Positions 1-9,555 of a stretch of 41,598 nucleotides of DNA are shown one piece after another. The translations under genes were made by a program, and so were the position numbers. Numbering within the stretch: the stretch's first letter is position 1; every line of letters begins with the position of its first letter. This DNA comes from Pseudomonadota bacterium (lineage in GTDB: Bacteria > Pseudomonadota > Alphaproteobacteria > Sphingomonadales > SMXR01), in assembly GCA_022566895.1 (NCBI GenBank), contig JADFIA010000017.1:1-41598 (forward strand), written 5' to 3'. The notes under the pieces were generated by a model. That model was not told the DNA's origin and made no database searches. It worked only from the letters and a program-made list of their open reading frames with translations.

Positions 1-245
1 AAACCGGGTTTCTTTTCGCCCGAGCGGTCCTTGAACGAGACCCCGCTACCAAGATCAATTCTTGCTGTTTGGATGCTGCTCAGATAAGCCCGTGCGCTGC
101 CGATTAGTGAATCCTGTTCGGTCAAAACAAGGTTTTCGTCCGTCTCGTCGGGATCCGCAAGTGCCGGAATCGAAACCGCTGCCAAAAAGACACTTGCTAC
201 CAATAGGATAGGAGCTTGGCGTTTCATACGTTTGCTCACGGACAT
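1..245 (-). CDS. Exported protein, partial (cut by left edge), possibly LolA-like
   Basis: An open frame runs off the left edge, so only the N-terminus (about 80 residues) is visible. It begins with a clear signal peptide: basic n-region, hydrophobic core LLVASVFLAAVSI, and an ALA-DP cleavage site. The following mature part (LTEQDSLIGSARAYLSSIQT) resembles the start of LolA-type outer-membrane lipoprotein carriers, which often have a D-x-x-L-I...YL-x-x-I-x-T pattern, but the visible length is too short to be sure. The start could be the ATG at 245 or the in-frame ATG at 227; neither has a strong ribosome binding site. I see the signal peptide directly; the LolA assignment is a weak inference. 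Confidence 0.5.
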   Translation of the reverse strand, partial: MSVSKRMKRQAPILLVASVFLAAVSIPALADPDETDENLVLTEQDSLIGSARAYLSSIQTARIDLGSGVSFKDRSGEKKPG

Positions 246-556
246 TTTTTCGCACTTCGACAAAAATGAACACACCTCTCTACACTCGACGTATATCACC
301 GACTGTCTCAAATTCAAAATCCCAAGCAGCCCTATTTGTGTCCAGCCGACGGAAATTTGAGGTCACAGCCCCCAGACTGTTGTGGCGGAGACACACTTTT
401 GCCAATGAAAGGGCTGGTTTTCACTTCTTGCGGCGGTTATAAAGCGTTAAAATCGGCTCTGGCCGAAGTGATTGCTGTTCGAATCGACTCGCGCAAATAG
501 ACAATCCAAACCGCGACTCGGGCGCTAATCAGGAATGAAGAATAAGGTGTGACTCA
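246..556. other. Divergent intergenic region, no gene seen
   Basis: This stretch of 311 bases separates the left-edge exported protein from the DUF3576 lipoprotein. It must hold promoters for both directions. A weak minus-strand promoter is listed separately; no convincing plus-strand promoter pair with normal spacing was found, although TATAAAG and TTAAAAT-like segments occur near 439-452. The end carries the AAGGTGTGA ribosome binding site of the lipoprotein gene. No RNA gene or repeat was recognised. Confidence 0.5.
290..317 (-). promoter_or_regulatory. Possible sigma70-type promoter for the exported-protein gene
   Basis: On the minus strand TTGAAT (317-312) is followed after 16 bases by TATACG (295-290), about 45 bases upstream of the first possible start codon. 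Both hexamers match the consensus at four of six positions, so this is only suggestive. Confidence 0.3.
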
Positions 557-988
557 ATGCTGAAGAAATTTTCGTTTGTTTGTATTCTCTCGGGCCTTCT
601 TGCGGCCTGCGGTTCGAGCAATGATAGGCCCCTCGGGGAATTCAGTGAGGATTTAACGACAGCGATCGGCGTCAACGGTTACCTTTGGCGTGCTTCGCTG
701 GATGCCGTCGCCGAGCTACCGCTCTTAAGCGCCAACCCGGCAAGCGGCACCATTCTGACCGACTGGTTTATCAATCCCGAGGTTCCAAGAGAGCGGCTGA
801 AGATCGCGGTGTTTGTTTTGGATAGGGCCCTTAGGGCCGATGCCTTGAGGGTTTCGGTTACGCGTCAGGAGCTCAAGAGCGGTGTTTGGATCGATGCCGA
901 AGTGCGTGCCGGCACCGAGTTGGAGATCGAGGACGTGATTCTGGGAGGAGCGCGAGAAATGCGAATTCAGACGATCCGAAAGGATTAG
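557..988 (+). CDS. DUF3576 domain lipoprotein
   Basis: A 143-residue lipoprotein of the DUF3576 family, a protein of unknown function found mainly in Alphaproteobacteria. The signal peptide ends in the lipobox LAAC with the lipidated cysteine at residue 18. The family signature is visible as IGVNGYLWRASLDA (residues 37-50), a TDWF segment and RADALRVSVTRQ. An AAGGTGTGA ribosome binding site precedes the ATG by a few bases. It lies just upstream of leuS, a common position in this class, but an intrinsic terminator separates the two, so they may be transcribed independently. The location in the envelope is inferred from the lipobox; no activity can be assigned. Confidence 0.85.
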   Translation: MLKKFSFVCILSGLLAACGSSNDRPLGEFSEDLTTAIGVNGYLWRASLDAVAELPLLSANPASGTILTDWFINPEVPRERLKIAVFVLDRALRADALRVSVTRQELKSGVWIDAEVRAGTELEIEDVILGGAREMRIQTIRKD

Positions 989-1016
989 TGGTCTCGTCTT
1001 GATACGGCGTTGTAAC

Positions 1017-1041
1017 GGCCGGCTTGCCCGGCCTTCTTTTT
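1017..1041 (+). terminator. Rho-independent terminator after the DUF3576 gene
   Basis: A perfect 6-bp stem GGCCGG (1017-1022) / CCGGCC (1028-1033) with a 5-base loop is followed directly by the T-rich tail TTCTTTTT. It lies 29 bases after the lipoprotein stop codon and ahead of leuS. Its position argues against starting leuS at the upstream in-frame ATG-like codons inside the hairpin. Confidence 0.75.
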
Positions 1042-1086
1042 GTGTTAAACCAGATTCGCAGGCTCAACCTGCAGGAGCTTTGGAGG

Positions 1087-3651
1087 ATGGGACGTTACAA
1101 TGCCGGGCGGGTCGAAGCCAAATGGCAGGCGGTCTGGGAAGAGCAGGGCGTCTTTAAGGTCGCCGATCGGCCGGACCGCCCAAAATACTATGTCCTCGAA
1201 ATGTACCCTTATCCAAGTGGCCGTATTCATATGGGTCATGTCCGCAATTACACGCTCGGCGATGTTCTGGCTCGTTACAAGAGCGCCAAAGGATTTGCGG
1301 TCCTTCACCCCATGGGGTGGGACGCTTTTGGTCTGCCAGCCGAAAATGCGGCTTTCGAAAAGCAGGTCCATCCCGCCGATTGGACCTATGAAAATATCGA
1401 AGCCATGCGAGCCCAACTCAAAGAGGTTGGTCTGTCAATCGACTGGAGCCGCGAATTTACGACTTGTGATCCCTCCTACTATGGGCGCCAGCAGGAAATC
1501 TTTATCGATTTTATGGAGGCCGGCCTGGCCTATCAAAAGGAAGCTTGGGTCAACTGGGACCCGGTCGAGCAGACAGTGTTGGCCAACGAGCAGGTCGTCG
1601 ACGGCAAGGGTTGGCGCTCCGGCGCTCAGGTGGAACGGCGTAAGCTGGCCCACTGGTTCTTTAGGATTACCGAGTTTGCAGACGAGCTGCTCGAGGGTCT
1701 AAAGGCGCTCGATCGCTGGCCGGACAAGGTAAAGCTGATGCAGAAAAACTGGATCGGCCGGTCCGAGGGGGCCTATATCGATTTTGAGATTTCTGGCCGT
1801 GATGATTCGGTAAGGGTCTTTACAACCCGACCTGACACGCTGTTTGGGGCGAGCTTCTGCGCCCTTTCGCCCGACCACCCGCTGGCCGGAGCGCTAGCTG
1901 AGAATGATCCCGATCTGACCCTGTTCCTGGAAAAATGTCGCAAGGCCGGCACCAGCACCCAAGCCATGGAGAAGGCCGAAAAGGAGGGATTTTATACCGG
2001 TCTCGAGCTTCGCCTGCCGGTGGGCGATGGTCGGCTCCTGCCCCTCTATGTCGTTAATTTCGTGTTGATGGAATATGGCACCGGAGCCATCTTCGGCTGT
2101 CCCGGCCACGACCAGAGAGATCTGGAGTTTGCCCGGAAGTATAACCTGCCGGTATTGCCGGTCGTGGTGCCGGAGGGCTCGGCGGCAGACGATTTTGAAA
2201 TCGGGGATGAGGCCTATGTGGGCCCCGGCCGGATGGCCAATTCTGATTTTCTTGACGGTCTGGATCAGACCGAGGCGATCGGCGCCATGATCCAACATCT
2301 TGAGGAGATCGGAACCGGAGAACGAGCGATAACATTCCGGCTTCGTGATTGGGGCGTCTCGCGCCAGCGTTATTGGGGCGCCCCGATACCGGTAATCCAC
2401 TGCCAGGGCTGCGGCGCTGTTCCGGTGCCGAAAGATGATCTGCCGGTGATCCTGCCGGTCGACGTCAGCTTCGACAAGCCCGGCAATCCGCTGGATCATC
2501 ATCCAAACTGGAAACGTGTCAACTGTCCCAAATGCGGCGCGCCGGCCGAGCGCGAGACGGATACCTTAGACACTTTTGTCGATTCGGCCTGGTACTTTCT
2601 TCGCTTTTGCTCGGCGCCCAAGGATCGGCCCTTCGAGGCCGATATTGTCGATCACTGGATGCCGGTCGATCAATATATCGGTGGCATTGAGCACGCAATT
2701 CTGCATCTGTTGTATGCCCGCTTTTTTATGCGGGGCCTTCAGAAAGTCGGCCGTGTGAAGTTTGACGAGCCGTTCGATGGCTTGTTCACACAGGGCATGG
2801 TCACTCACGTTACCTACCGGGACAGCGACGGCAACTGGGTCTATCCTGAGCTTGTAGATACGACAGCCGACAACGGATTTGTGCACCGTGAGACAGGCCT
2901 TCAGGTCCAGCCCGGCCGTAATGAAAAGATGAGTAAATCCAAGCGTAACGTAATCGATGCGGCGGCAATCATCGATCGATACGGGGCCGATACGGCGCGT
3001 TGGTTCATATTATCCGACAGCCCGCCGGAGCGCGATTTGCAGTGGACCGAGGAGGGGATCGAGGGTGCTTGGCGATTCGTTCGCCGTTTATGGCGGCTTG
3101 TTGACCGCACGGTCGGTGGACTGAAGGCGGAGGCCAAAGCCTTTGACGGCGCTTTGTCAAAACAGGCTCTTGCCCTGCGACGGGCGACCCATAAGACGAT
3201 TGATGCTGTCGGCACTGATATCGAAACCTTTCGTTTCAATAAGGCAGTGGCGCGCATCTACGAGCTGGCCAACCGGTTGGCTGAGCCGGTCAGCGGCGAT
3301 GGGGCGGATTTTGTTTTGCGCGAAGCCTGTGAAGCGCTGACCAAACTGGTCGGCCCGATGATGCCGCATTTGGCCGAGGAAATGTGGCAACGTCTCGGCC
3401 ACGACACACTCCTGGCCACGGAACCCTGGCCCGAGGCCGACCCCGCGCTTTTGGTCGAGGACAGCGTGACCGTGGCAATTCAGGTCCAAGGAAAGTTGCG
3501 GGATACGCTGGCGGTGCCGCTTGACGCCCCAAAGGCAGAATTGGAGCGCCTGGCTCTGGCTTCGGAGAAGATTAAGCGTATTGTCGGGCAGCGGCCGGTG
3601 CGCAGGATCATTGTAGTGCCGAACCGCATCGTCAATATCGTTCTGGGATAG
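1087..3651 (+). CDS. leuS: Leucine--tRNA ligase
   Basis: Class I aminoacyl-tRNA synthetase that charges tRNA(Leu) in the cytoplasm; 854 residues from the chosen start, a normal length. The HIGH motif reads HMGH at residues 48-51 within [15 protein letters not shown], and the KMSKS motif is at 614-618. The central part contains the editing insertion and the Cys-rich segments CQGCG and CPKCG followed by [13 protein letters not shown]. The frame stays open further upstream, but that part overlaps the terminator hairpin; the ATG at 1087 has AGGAG about 8 bases before it and gives the usual [15 protein letters not shown]-terminus. It begins the leuS-lptE-holA group, with lptE starting 5 bases after its stop. 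Confidence 0.97.
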   Translation: MGRYNAGRVEAKWQAVWEEQGVFKVADRPDRPKYYVLEMYPYPSGRIHMGHVRNYTLGDVLARYKSAKGFAVLHPMGWDAFGLPAENAAFEKQVHPADWTYENIEAMRAQLKEVGLSIDWSREFTTCDPSYYGRQQEIFIDFMEAGLAYQKEAWVNWDPVEQTVLANEQVVDGKGWRSGAQVERRKLAHWFFRITEFADELLEGLKALDRWPDKVKLMQKNWIGRSEGAYIDFEISGRDDSVRVFTTRPDTLFGASFCALSPDHPLAGALAENDPDLTLFLEKCRKAGTSTQAMEKAEKEGFYTGLELRLPVGDGRLLPLYVVNFVLMEYGTGAIFGCPGHDQRDLEFARKYNLPVLPVVVPEGSAADDFEIGDEAYVGPGRMANSDFLDGLDQTEAIGAMIQHLEEIGTGERAITFRLRDWGVSRQRYWGAPIPVIHCQGCGAVPVPKDDLPVILPVDVSFDKPGNPLDHHPNWKRVNCPKCGAPAERETDTLDTFVDSAWYFLRFCSAPKDRPFEADIVDHWMPVDQYIGGIEHAILHLLYARFFMRGLQKVGRVKFDEPFDGLFTQGMVTHVTYRDSDGNWVYPELVDTTADNGFVHRETGLQVQPGRNEKMSKSKRNVIDAAAIIDRYGADTARWFILSDSPPERDLQWTEEGIEGAWRFVRRLWRLVDRTVGGLKAEAKAFDGALSKQALALRRATHKTIDAVGTDIETFRFNKAVARIYELANRLAEPVSGDGADFVLREACEALTKLVGPMMPHLAEEMWQRLGHDTLLATEPWPEADPALLVEDSVTVAIQVQGKLRDTLAVPLDAPKAELERLALASEKIKRIVGQRPVRRIIVVPNRIVNIVLG

Positions 3652-3656
3652 TTGCC

Positions 3657-4163
3657 ATGCGCTTGCACCGGATTTGCATCGTTGGATTTGCTGCCTTCCT
3701 TACAGCTTGTGGTTTTCAGCCCCTTTATGGCGAAAATCCTGTCAGCACGCCGGCGGCCGAGCGTTTGTCCCGAATTAAGGTGGCGCCGATCGCCGACCGT
3801 ATCGGTCAAATCGTCAAGAATCATCTTGAGGACGCCCTGACGCCGTTGGGGCCCAGCTCGGCGCCTCTATACGTTCTCGAAGTGACGCTGGTTGAGGAAG
3901 TCGACGGCTTTGGCTTTCGGTCCGACGAATCAATCACCCGTGAAAACTTGCGCCTTGAGGCCACCTACCGACTCCTGCGCAGCGATAACAATCAACCGGT
4001 TCTTGTGGGCAGCGCGCGTTCTAATATGGCCTATGATGTTGTACGGTCCGACTTTGCGAATCTGAGCGCCCGCGAAGACGCTAAGAGGCGCACGGCGGAG
4101 CAACTTGTGCACATCATCGCCAATCGTTTGAGCCTGCATTTTCTGAAGGCCGAGTCAGACTAA
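3657..4163 (+). CDS. lptE: LPS assembly lipoprotein LptE
   Basis: Outer-membrane lipoprotein that plugs the LptD barrel during lipopolysaccharide insertion. 168 residues. The N-terminus has a lipoprotein signal peptide with lipobox LTAC (cysteine 18), followed by GFQPLYG, the classic LptE/RlpB start. The rest is the small alpha/beta domain with a conserved RENLRLEATYRLL-type strand. The position between leuS and holA is the standard location of lptE in proteobacteria and strongly supports the call. It sits 5 bases after leuS and 16 bases before holA, so co-transcription is likely. Confidence 0.92.
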   Translation: MRLHRICIVGFAAFLTACGFQPLYGENPVSTPAAERLSRIKVAPIADRIGQIVKNHLEDALTPLGPSSAPLYVLEVTLVEEVDGFGFRSDESITRENLRLEATYRLLRSDNNQPVLVGSARSNMAYDVVRSDFANLSAREDAKRRTAEQLVHIIANRLSLHFLKAESD

Positions 4164-4179
4164 AAGTGAGGGGTTGTGG

Positions 4180-5214
4180 ATGGTAAAGGCCAAACCCGCA
4201 GATATTAAAGCAAATTTGAGCGAGCTGGACCCAAGCTTTCGGGCTGTTTTGCTCTACGGGCCGAACGAGGGACTTGCCCGCGAACGGGCCGATCGGTTTT
4301 CAAAGCAAATTGTCGATGACTTGGCAGATACGTTCAACGTCGCCCGCCCGACAAGTGATCAGGTAAGGGCGGATCCGCCGCTACTGCAGGACGAAATGTC
4401 AGCCCTATCTATGGTTGGTGGCCGGCGCCTGGTGCGGCTGGACAGGGCTGGGGATTCGGTCAGCTGGGCTGTGGCCAATGTGCTCCAGACCAAGGTAGGG
4501 GACGCTCTTTTGGTCATCACGGCCGGGGATCTCGGCCCGCGATCCAAGCTCAGAAGGCTGATCGAGGCCGACCCGGCGGCGTTAGCGGTGCCTTGTTATG
4601 AGGATTCGCAAAACGATACTGTTCAGCTCATCCGGCAAGAGCTCTCGGACCGTGGTCTTTCATTGGAGCCCGACGCCATGGCCTACTTGCAAACCAATCT
4701 CGGCAGCGACCGGATGATCAGCCGCAGTGAGCTGGCAAAACTGGCCCTCTACATGGAGGGCCGGGAACCAGCCTCGATCTCGCTTGACGATGCCCGCTCG
4801 GTGGTCGGCGACAGTAGCGCTTGGGCGCTCGACGACATCGCCTCGGCCGCTGCCCAGGGCGACGTCCAACGGCTTGATCTGATGCTTGAGCGGGCCGAAG
4901 CCCGTCACGACAGCGCGATCTCGATATTAAGGACCCTTTCAAGACGTCTGGAACGGCTTTATCTTGTTTGCGGCTTGATGGAAGAAAACCATTCCTACGA
5001 CGGCGCCGCTTCAGTTCTTCGCCCACCCCTCTTTTTTAAAGACAAGTCTTCGTTCCGTGCCCAGACCGCCAAATGGTCGGCCGCCTCCCTCGGACGCGCC
5101 CTGGAGCTGGTTGCCGAGGCCGAGGGGCAATGCAAATCGACCGGTTTTCCCGACTTTGCGATCGCCTCAAGAACCTGTCTCCAGATCGCAACTGCAGCTG
5201 GGCGGAAGTTATAA
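4180..5214 (+). CDS. holA: DNA polymerase III subunit delta
   Basis: Delta subunit of the clamp loader, which opens the beta sliding clamp. 344 residues, normal for the family. Recognisable features are the N-terminal VLLYGPNEGLARERAD segment (degenerate P-loop region of delta), GGRRLVRLD near residue 85, and the C-terminal helical part with AISILRTLSRRLERLY. A TTG two codons upstream is in frame, but the ATG at 4180 has a GTGAGGGG ribosome binding site at proper distance. It is the last gene of the leuS-lptE-holA run and ends 17 bases from the convergent parB; no terminator hairpin is visible between them. Confidence 0.93.
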   Translation: MVKAKPADIKANLSELDPSFRAVLLYGPNEGLARERADRFSKQIVDDLADTFNVARPTSDQVRADPPLLQDEMSALSMVGGRRLVRLDRAGDSVSWAVANVLQTKVGDALLVITAGDLGPRSKLRRLIEADPAALAVPCYEDSQNDTVQLIRQELSDRGLSLEPDAMAYLQTNLGSDRMISRSELAKLALYMEGREPASISLDDARSVVGDSSAWALDDIASAAAQGDVQRLDLMLERAEARHDSAISILRTLSRRLERLYLVCGLMEENHSYDGAASVLRPPLFFKDKSSFRAQTAKWSAASLGRALELVAEAEGQCKSTGFPDFAIASRTCLQIATAAGRKL

Positions 5215-5231
5215 AGCATCAATGATATCAA

Positions 5232-6095
5232 TTAGTTAGAGGCCTCCAGCTTGCCAATTAGATGGTCGAGCTGGGCCAGTGTTTTGTAACGGATTGTCAC
5301 TTTGCCGCCCTTCTTCTCCCCCCTATGGTCGATCTCCACCTGAAGCCCCAGCCCTGCCGACAGACGTTGCTCAAGGGCTCTCGTATCGGCGTCCTTTTCT
5401 TTCCGGGCCCGCTTTGAACGACCGGCTTGCAGACCGCGCCGTGCCAGTGCCTCGGCCTGACGGACATTCAATCCCCTGGTGACGATCTGGAGGGCCAGCT
5501 CCTCGGCCGCCGCGTTGCCAATAAGGGCGCGGGCGTGACCCATTGACAGCTGCCCTCGGTTGATCATCGCCTGAACCTTGGCGGGGAGCCCGAGCAGCCG
5601 CATCAGGTTTGCCACATGCGGGCGGCTTTTGCCCACGAGTTTAGCGACCTGCTCCTGCGTATGGTCCCAGTCTTCTGCCAGGCGTTTGTAGGCACGTGCT
5701 TCCTCGATCGGCGAAAGGTCCTGCCGCTGAACGTTCTCGATTATCGCAATCTGAAGCGCCTCCTCGTCCGAAAACTCGCGGACCACAACCGGCACTTCAT
5801 GAAGTCCGGCCTGCTGGGCAGCGCGCCACCGGCGCTCTCCGGCCACAATTTCGAATCTATCGCCGCCGATCGGTCGGACCAAAATAGGCTGGAGGATGCC
5901 CTGCTCTCTTATCGAGGCGACGAGCTCGCTGATCTGGTCCGCGTCAAACCGTTCCCGTGGCTGCTGGCGATTGGCTTGCAAAAATTCGATCGGCATCAGC
6001 GCCACCGGCCGCCTTGCCGCCGCGATTCCCGTTGGACTCTCCTCGCCAAGAAGGGCTGAAATCCCGCGCCCAAGACCGGTCGCGCGTTTGCTCAT
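5232..6095 (-). CDS. parB: Chromosome partitioning protein ParB
   Basis: CTP-dependent DNA clamp that loads at parS and spreads over the origin region to drive chromosome segregation with ParA. 287 residues. The N-terminus MSKRATGLGRGISALLGEE is the typical basic, ParA-stimulating tail. The CTPase motifs GERRWRAA and ENVQRQDL are intact, followed by the helix-turn-helix region QEQVAKLVGKSRPHVANLMRL and a C-terminal dimerisation domain. The frame is open further upstream, but the ATG at 6095 has GGAAGGAAG before it and overlaps the parA stop by 4 bases (ATGA), the normal parAB coupling. Two perfect parS sites lie 1.4-3.5 kb away. Confidence 0.96.
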   Translation of the reverse strand: MSKRATGLGRGISALLGEESPTGIAAARRPVALMPIEFLQANRQQPRERFDADQISELVASIREQGILQPILVRPIGGDRFEIVAGERRWRAAQQAGLHEVPVVVREFSDEEALQIAIIENVQRQDLSPIEEARAYKRLAEDWDHTQEQVAKLVGKSRPHVANLMRLLGLPAKVQAMINRGQLSMGHARALIGNAAAEELALQIVTRGLNVRQAEALARRGLQAGRSKRARKEKDADTRALEQRLSAGLGLQVEIDHRGEKKGGKVTIRYKTLAQLDHLIGKLEASN

Positions 6096-6970
6096 GCGGT
6101 CTTCCTTCCGGCCGTTTCCGAGAGCCCCGAGCCGTCCCTCGGTCGCATCGGAGCCTCGCTGCGTAGCAGCAGTTCCGAGGCAAGGCGCATATAGGCCTCG
6201 CTGCCGGCACATCGATAATCGTACAATAGGGCTGGCTTGCCGTGACTCGGCGCCTCCGAGATCCTAACGTTCCGCGGGATTACGGTCTTAAAGACCTTGT
6301 CCCCCATGTATTCGCGAACATCGTCGGCGACCTGGGCCGAGAGGTTATTCCGCGAATCGAACATGGTCAGGACGATGCCGTGAATATCGAGTTCGGGATT
6401 GAAATTTGCCTTTACACGCTCAACCGTGCGCAGAAGAAGGCTCAGACCTTCGAGGGCAAAAAACTCGCACTGCAGCGGCACCAGAACCGACCGTGCTGCG
6501 ACCAGGGCGTTAAGGGTCAAAAGTGACAGCGATGGCGGACAATCGATCAGCACATATTCGAACCCATCGATCACGAACTGCTCTGCCAGGGCCTCTTTAA
6601 GCCGCTCGGTGCGGCGCTCAAGGTCGATCAATTCCAACTCCGCCCCGGACAGGTCGATGGTCGACGGGATGACTGAAAGTCCCGGCACCCTTGTCTTGGT
6701 GAGCGCATCCTCGATTTTGGCAGCACCCAGCAAAACTTCGTAGGAAGTGATCTTGCGATCCCGGCGGTCTATGCCAAGCCCGGTGCTGGCGTTTCCCTGA
6801 GGATCAAAGTCGACAAGCAACACCCGGCGTCCAATGGCCGCCATCGCGGTCGCAAGATTAATCGCCGTAGTGGTTTTTCCGACACCACCTTTTTGGTTGG
6901 CAATGGCTATAATCAAGGGTTTCCGGAAGGGTTTAAGGGCCGCTGCAAATCGTCTACGCCTGATCGACAC
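6092..6970 (-). CDS. parA: Chromosome partitioning ATPase ParA
   Basis: Walker-type ATPase that moves ParB-bound origins along the nucleoid. The deviant Walker A motif KGGVGKTT is at residues 27-34, followed by LLVDFDPQGNASTGLG and the Walker B region YVLIDCPPSL. The chosen GTG at 6970 gives 292 residues and is preceded by CAGGGAG at about 7 bases; a GTG 48 bases further upstream is possible but lacks a ribosome binding site and overlaps rsmG more deeply. Even from 6970 the gene overlaps the rsmG end by 17 bases, and it overlaps parB by 4 bases, so rsmG-parA-parB look translationally coupled. Confidence 0.95.
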   Translation of the reverse strand: MSIRRRRFAAALKPFRKPLIIAIANQKGGVGKTTTAINLATAMAAIGRRVLLVDFDPQGNASTGLGIDRRDRKITSYEVLLGAAKIEDALTKTRVPGLSVIPSTIDLSGAELELIDLERRTERLKEALAEQFVIDGFEYVLIDCPPSLSLLTLNALVAARSVLVPLQCEFFALEGLSLLLRTVERVKANFNPELDIHGIVLTMFDSRNNLSAQVADDVREYMGDKVFKTVIPRNVRISEAPSHGKPALLYDYRCAGSEAYMRLASELLLRSEAPMRPRDGSGLSETAGRKTA

Positions 6971-7586
6971 GTTTACACTCCCTGAGGCGCAGAACCGCGC
7001 CGAAATCGTCAGTGACACTCTGAAAAAAGCGCCAATCGACTTTCCAATATTTGCGCGCTTCGGTCAATTCCCGTTGTGCCGCCGCACCCTTTAAAAGCCA
7101 ATATTCGGTGTCGCTGCCGCAGAATTTCTCGCCCAGCGTCAGAATTCTTGAAATCGACGCCAGGGCGCGGCTGGTAATCACATCAACCGGCAGAAGATCG
7201 ATATCCCCGATACGACCCTGATGAACCCTCGCCTTGGCGCCGGTCGATCGGATTACCTGGCGCAAAAAGGCACATTTTTTGCCGTTGCTTTCGACCAGAT
7301 GCACCTCCCCCGCCCCCATGATCGCCAGAACCAGCCCGGGAAATCCGGCCCCGGAGCCGAGATCGAGCCAAGATTGAGCCGCTCTTGCCGGGCCCTCCTC
7401 GCGCCAGCGCATCAGAACCTGCGCCGAATCGAGGAAATGTCGGCGCCACGGATCTGCAAGTGTCGACACGCCGACAAGATTATGGCTGCTCCGCCATTTC
7501 TTCAGGAGCTCAAGGTAGATTTGAAACTTCTCGAGTGTTTCACGTGAAACATCGGCCAGCCCGGCGAACTCCTCCGGCCCCATCAT
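6954..7586 (-). CDS. rsmG: 16S rRNA (guanine527-N7)-methyltransferase RsmG
   Basis: SAM-dependent methyltransferase that modifies G527 of 16S rRNA (formerly GidB). 210 residues. The SAM-binding motif LDLGSGAGFPG is at residues 74-84, followed by LVESNGKKCAFLRQVIR and the later TSRALASISRIL segment. Its N-terminus contains ADVSRETLEKF, of which DVSRET is encoded by a perfect parS site (7536-7551). The start overlaps the mnmG stop by one base (TGATG), and the end overlaps parA, as usual for the mnmG-rsmG-parA-parB cluster. Two successive ATGs (7586 and 7583) are possible starts. Confidence 0.95.
   Translation of the reverse strand: MMGPEEFAGLADVSRETLEKFQIYLELLKKWRSSHNLVGVSTLADPWRRHFLDSAQVLMRWREEGPARAAQSWLDLGSGAGFPGLVLAIMGAGEVHLVESNGKKCAFLRQVIRSTGAKARVHQGRIGDIDLLPVDVITSRALASISRILTLGEKFCGSDTEYWLLKGAAAQRELTEARKYWKVDWRFFQSVTDDFGAVLRLRECKRVDQA
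7536..7551. other. parS centromere site inside rsmG
   Basis: The 16-base palindrome TGTTTCACGTGAAACA is a perfect match to the universal bacterial parS consensus, the nucleation site for ParB. It lies within the coding sequence of rsmG near its 5' end and encodes the peptide DVSRET on the minus strand. Confidence 0.95.
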
Positions 7587-9481
7587 CAGGCTATTTTCTT
7601 GACGTCACGCCGCCTGACCCAGCCCAAAAGCGCCGTCAAAGCGGCCGGAGTTACGCCCGGAATGCGGCCGGCAGCACCGAGAGTGGCCGGACGGGCCTGT
7701 CTCAGCTTTTCGCGCACTTCGGTCGAAAGCCCTGGAATGGCATCGAAATCCAGGTTCTGGGGCATGATTAGCGATTCATCTTTTTGAAACGCCTCGATGT
7801 CCGCCGCCTGGCGCTCAAGATAAACCTTGTAGCGCGCGTCAATCTCAAGATCAGCTGTGTATCTGTGGTCGAGTTCAGCCAATTCTTCGGGCCACAGGCG
7901 CCTTAGAACGCTGACGTCAATTTCAGGGAAGGACAACAGCGTCATGGCCGAGCGCATTCGACCGTCGGCCTTGACCCGGAGGCCGAACTCGGCTGCACGG
8001 GTGGGGCTGACGGTTAGAGATTCGAGCTTTTCTCGGGCCTTGTCGATGGCCTTTTTCTTCTCCGAAAAGGCCTGCCAGCGCCGCCCTCCGACGATGCCGG
8101 CGCACCGCCCCAACTCTGTCAGCCGCCGGTCGGCATTGTCGGCCCGCAGATACAGTCGGTACTCGGCGCGGCTGGTAAACATGCGGTACGGTTCCTGGGC
8201 GCCTTGGGTCACCAAGTCGTCGATCATCACGCCCAAATAGGCGGTCGCACGGTCGGGCACGAGCGCCACTCGCCCATCGAGGCTTAAAGCCGCATTTGCG
8301 CCAGCGATCAGGCCTTGGGCCGCCGCTTCCTCGTAACCGGTGGTGCCGTTGATCTGGCCGGCCAGGTAGAGGCCGCCCACCGACTGGGTCTCCAGGGTCG
8401 GGTGAAGCTGCCGCGGATCCACGAAGTCATATTCGATGGCATAGCCGGGGCGCAGGATAATCGCCTTCTCAAGCCCGGGAATGGTCCGCAAGAAGGCTTT
8501 TTGCACCTCCTCGGGCAAAGAGGTCGAAATGCCGTTCGGATAAATCGTGTGATCCTCAAGCCCTTCGGGTTCCAAGAAGATCTGGTGGCTTTCCTTGTCC
8601 GCAAAACGGGTTACCTTGTCTTCGATCGACGGGCAATAGCGCGGCCCGCGGCTGTTGATCTGGCCACTGAACATCGGCGACCGATGCAGGTTCTGGCGCA
8701 AAATCCGGTGTGTTTCCGCCGTGGTTCGGGTCAAATGGCAGGGCACTTGGCGGGTCGTAATCTTCTGGTTCAGGAAGGAAAACGGTGTTGGCGGATCGTC
8801 GCCGGGCTGCGGCTCACAGACCGTCCAGTCGATGGTCCTGCCGTCAAGGCGCGGCGGCGTGCCCGTCTTGAGGCGGCCAAGCCGAAACTCAAGACGACCG
8901 AGGGTTTCAGCCAGGCCGACCGCCGGCGCCTCGCCAGCTCGGCCGGCCGGTATTTTCCTCTCGCCGATATGAATGAGGCCGCGCAAAAAGGTACCCGTGG
9001 TCAGCACCACCCTGGGTGCTCTGAACTTTTGTCCATCTTCGGTGATCACACCTTCGACCACCATTTTCGTCTTACCTTCGCAGATCAGCAAATCCTCGAC
9101 CGGGCTTGCCTCGACCGTAAGATTAGGGTGGTTCAGGATGAGATCCTGCATGGCTTGGCGGTAAAGCCCGCGGTCAATCTGAGCCCGCGGCCCCCAGACC
9201 GCCGGGCCTTTTTTGCGGTTCAGAAGCCGGAATTGGATGCCTGCGCTGTCGGCAGCCCGCCCCATAAGGCCGTCCAGGGCATCAATCTCGCGCACCAGAT
9301 GGCCCTTTCCCAGGCCACCGATAGCCGGATTACATGACATTTCGCCAATCGTCTCGATCCGGTGAGTCAAAAGAAGCGTGCGGGCCCCAGCCCGTGCCGC
9401 AGCCGAAGCTGCTTCGCAGCCGGCGTGGCCGCCGCCGATGACTATGATATCCCAATCCCACATGGCGCGCTTTTTAACCAT
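7586..9481 (-). CDS. mnmG: tRNA uridine-5-carboxymethylaminomethyl(34) synthesis enzyme MnmG
   Basis: FAD-dependent partner of MnmE that installs the (carboxymethyl)aminomethyl group on wobble U34 of some tRNAs. About 631 residues. The FAD-binding [10 protein letters not shown] motif sits close to the N-terminus and the signature [12 protein letters not shown] follows; [20 protein letters not shown] marks the second nucleotide-binding part. The start is uncertain: ATG at 9481 or 9463 gives the usual short lead into the FAD motif, while an ATG at 9559 overlaps the mnmE stop (ATGA) but adds 26 residues in AT-rich codons that cross a parS site. I prefer the short form. It continues the mnmE-mnmG-rsmG run. 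Confidence 0.95.
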   Translation of the reverse strand: MVKKRAMWDWDIIVIGGGHAGCEAASAAARAGARTLLLTHRIETIGEMSCNPAIGGLGKGHLVREIDALDGLMGRAADSAGIQFRLLNRKKGPAVWGPRAQIDRGLYRQAMQDLILNHPNLTVEASPVEDLLICEGKTKMVVEGVITEDGQKFRAPRVVLTTGTFLRGLIHIGERKIPAGRAGEAPAVGLAETLGRLEFRLGRLKTGTPPRLDGRTIDWTVCEPQPGDDPPTPFSFLNQKITTRQVPCHLTRTTAETHRILRQNLHRSPMFSGQINSRGPRYCPSIEDKVTRFADKESHQIFLEPEGLEDHTIYPNGISTSLPEEVQKAFLRTIPGLEKAIILRPGYAIEYDFVDPRQLHPTLETQSVGGLYLAGQINGTTGYEEAAAQGLIAGANAALSLDGRVALVPDRATAYLGVMIDDLVTQGAQEPYRMFTSRAEYRLYLRADNADRRLTELGRCAGIVGGRRWQAFSEKKKAIDKAREKLESLTVSPTRAAEFGLRVKADGRMRSAMTLLSFPEIDVSVLRRLWPEELAELDHRYTADLEIDARYKVYLERQAADIEAFQKDESLIMPQNLDFDAIPGLSTEVREKLRQARPATLGAAGRIPGVTPAALTALLGWVRRRDVKKIA

Positions 9482-9529
9482 ATTCCACAAAAATCGCCAG
9501 CTTTCTTTGTCAGTCCCCACAAATTGTTT

Positions 9530-9545
9530 TGTTTCACGTGAAACA
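9530..9545. other. parS centromere site between mnmE and mnmG
   Basis: A second perfect TGTTTCACGTGAAACA palindrome, 1994 bases from the first. Depending on the true mnmG start it is either in the short gap between mnmE and mnmG or in a 5' extension of mnmG, where it would again encode DVSRET. Confidence 0.95.
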
Positions 9546-9555
9546 TCGACAGATT

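Noticed and set aside
1024-1086. Longer N-terminus for LeuS
   Set aside because: The codons overlap an intrinsic terminator hairpin and the added residues are not part of the family.
8315-9337. 340-codon open frame on the plus strand antisense to mnmG
   Set aside because: It mirrors the mnmG codons, has no recognisable domain, and mnmG is unambiguous on the other strand.
9474-9481. TTAACCAT, a match to a CtrA half-site
   Set aside because: A single 8-base match overlapping the possible mnmG start, with no paired site, and none seen in the predicted oriC; likely chance.
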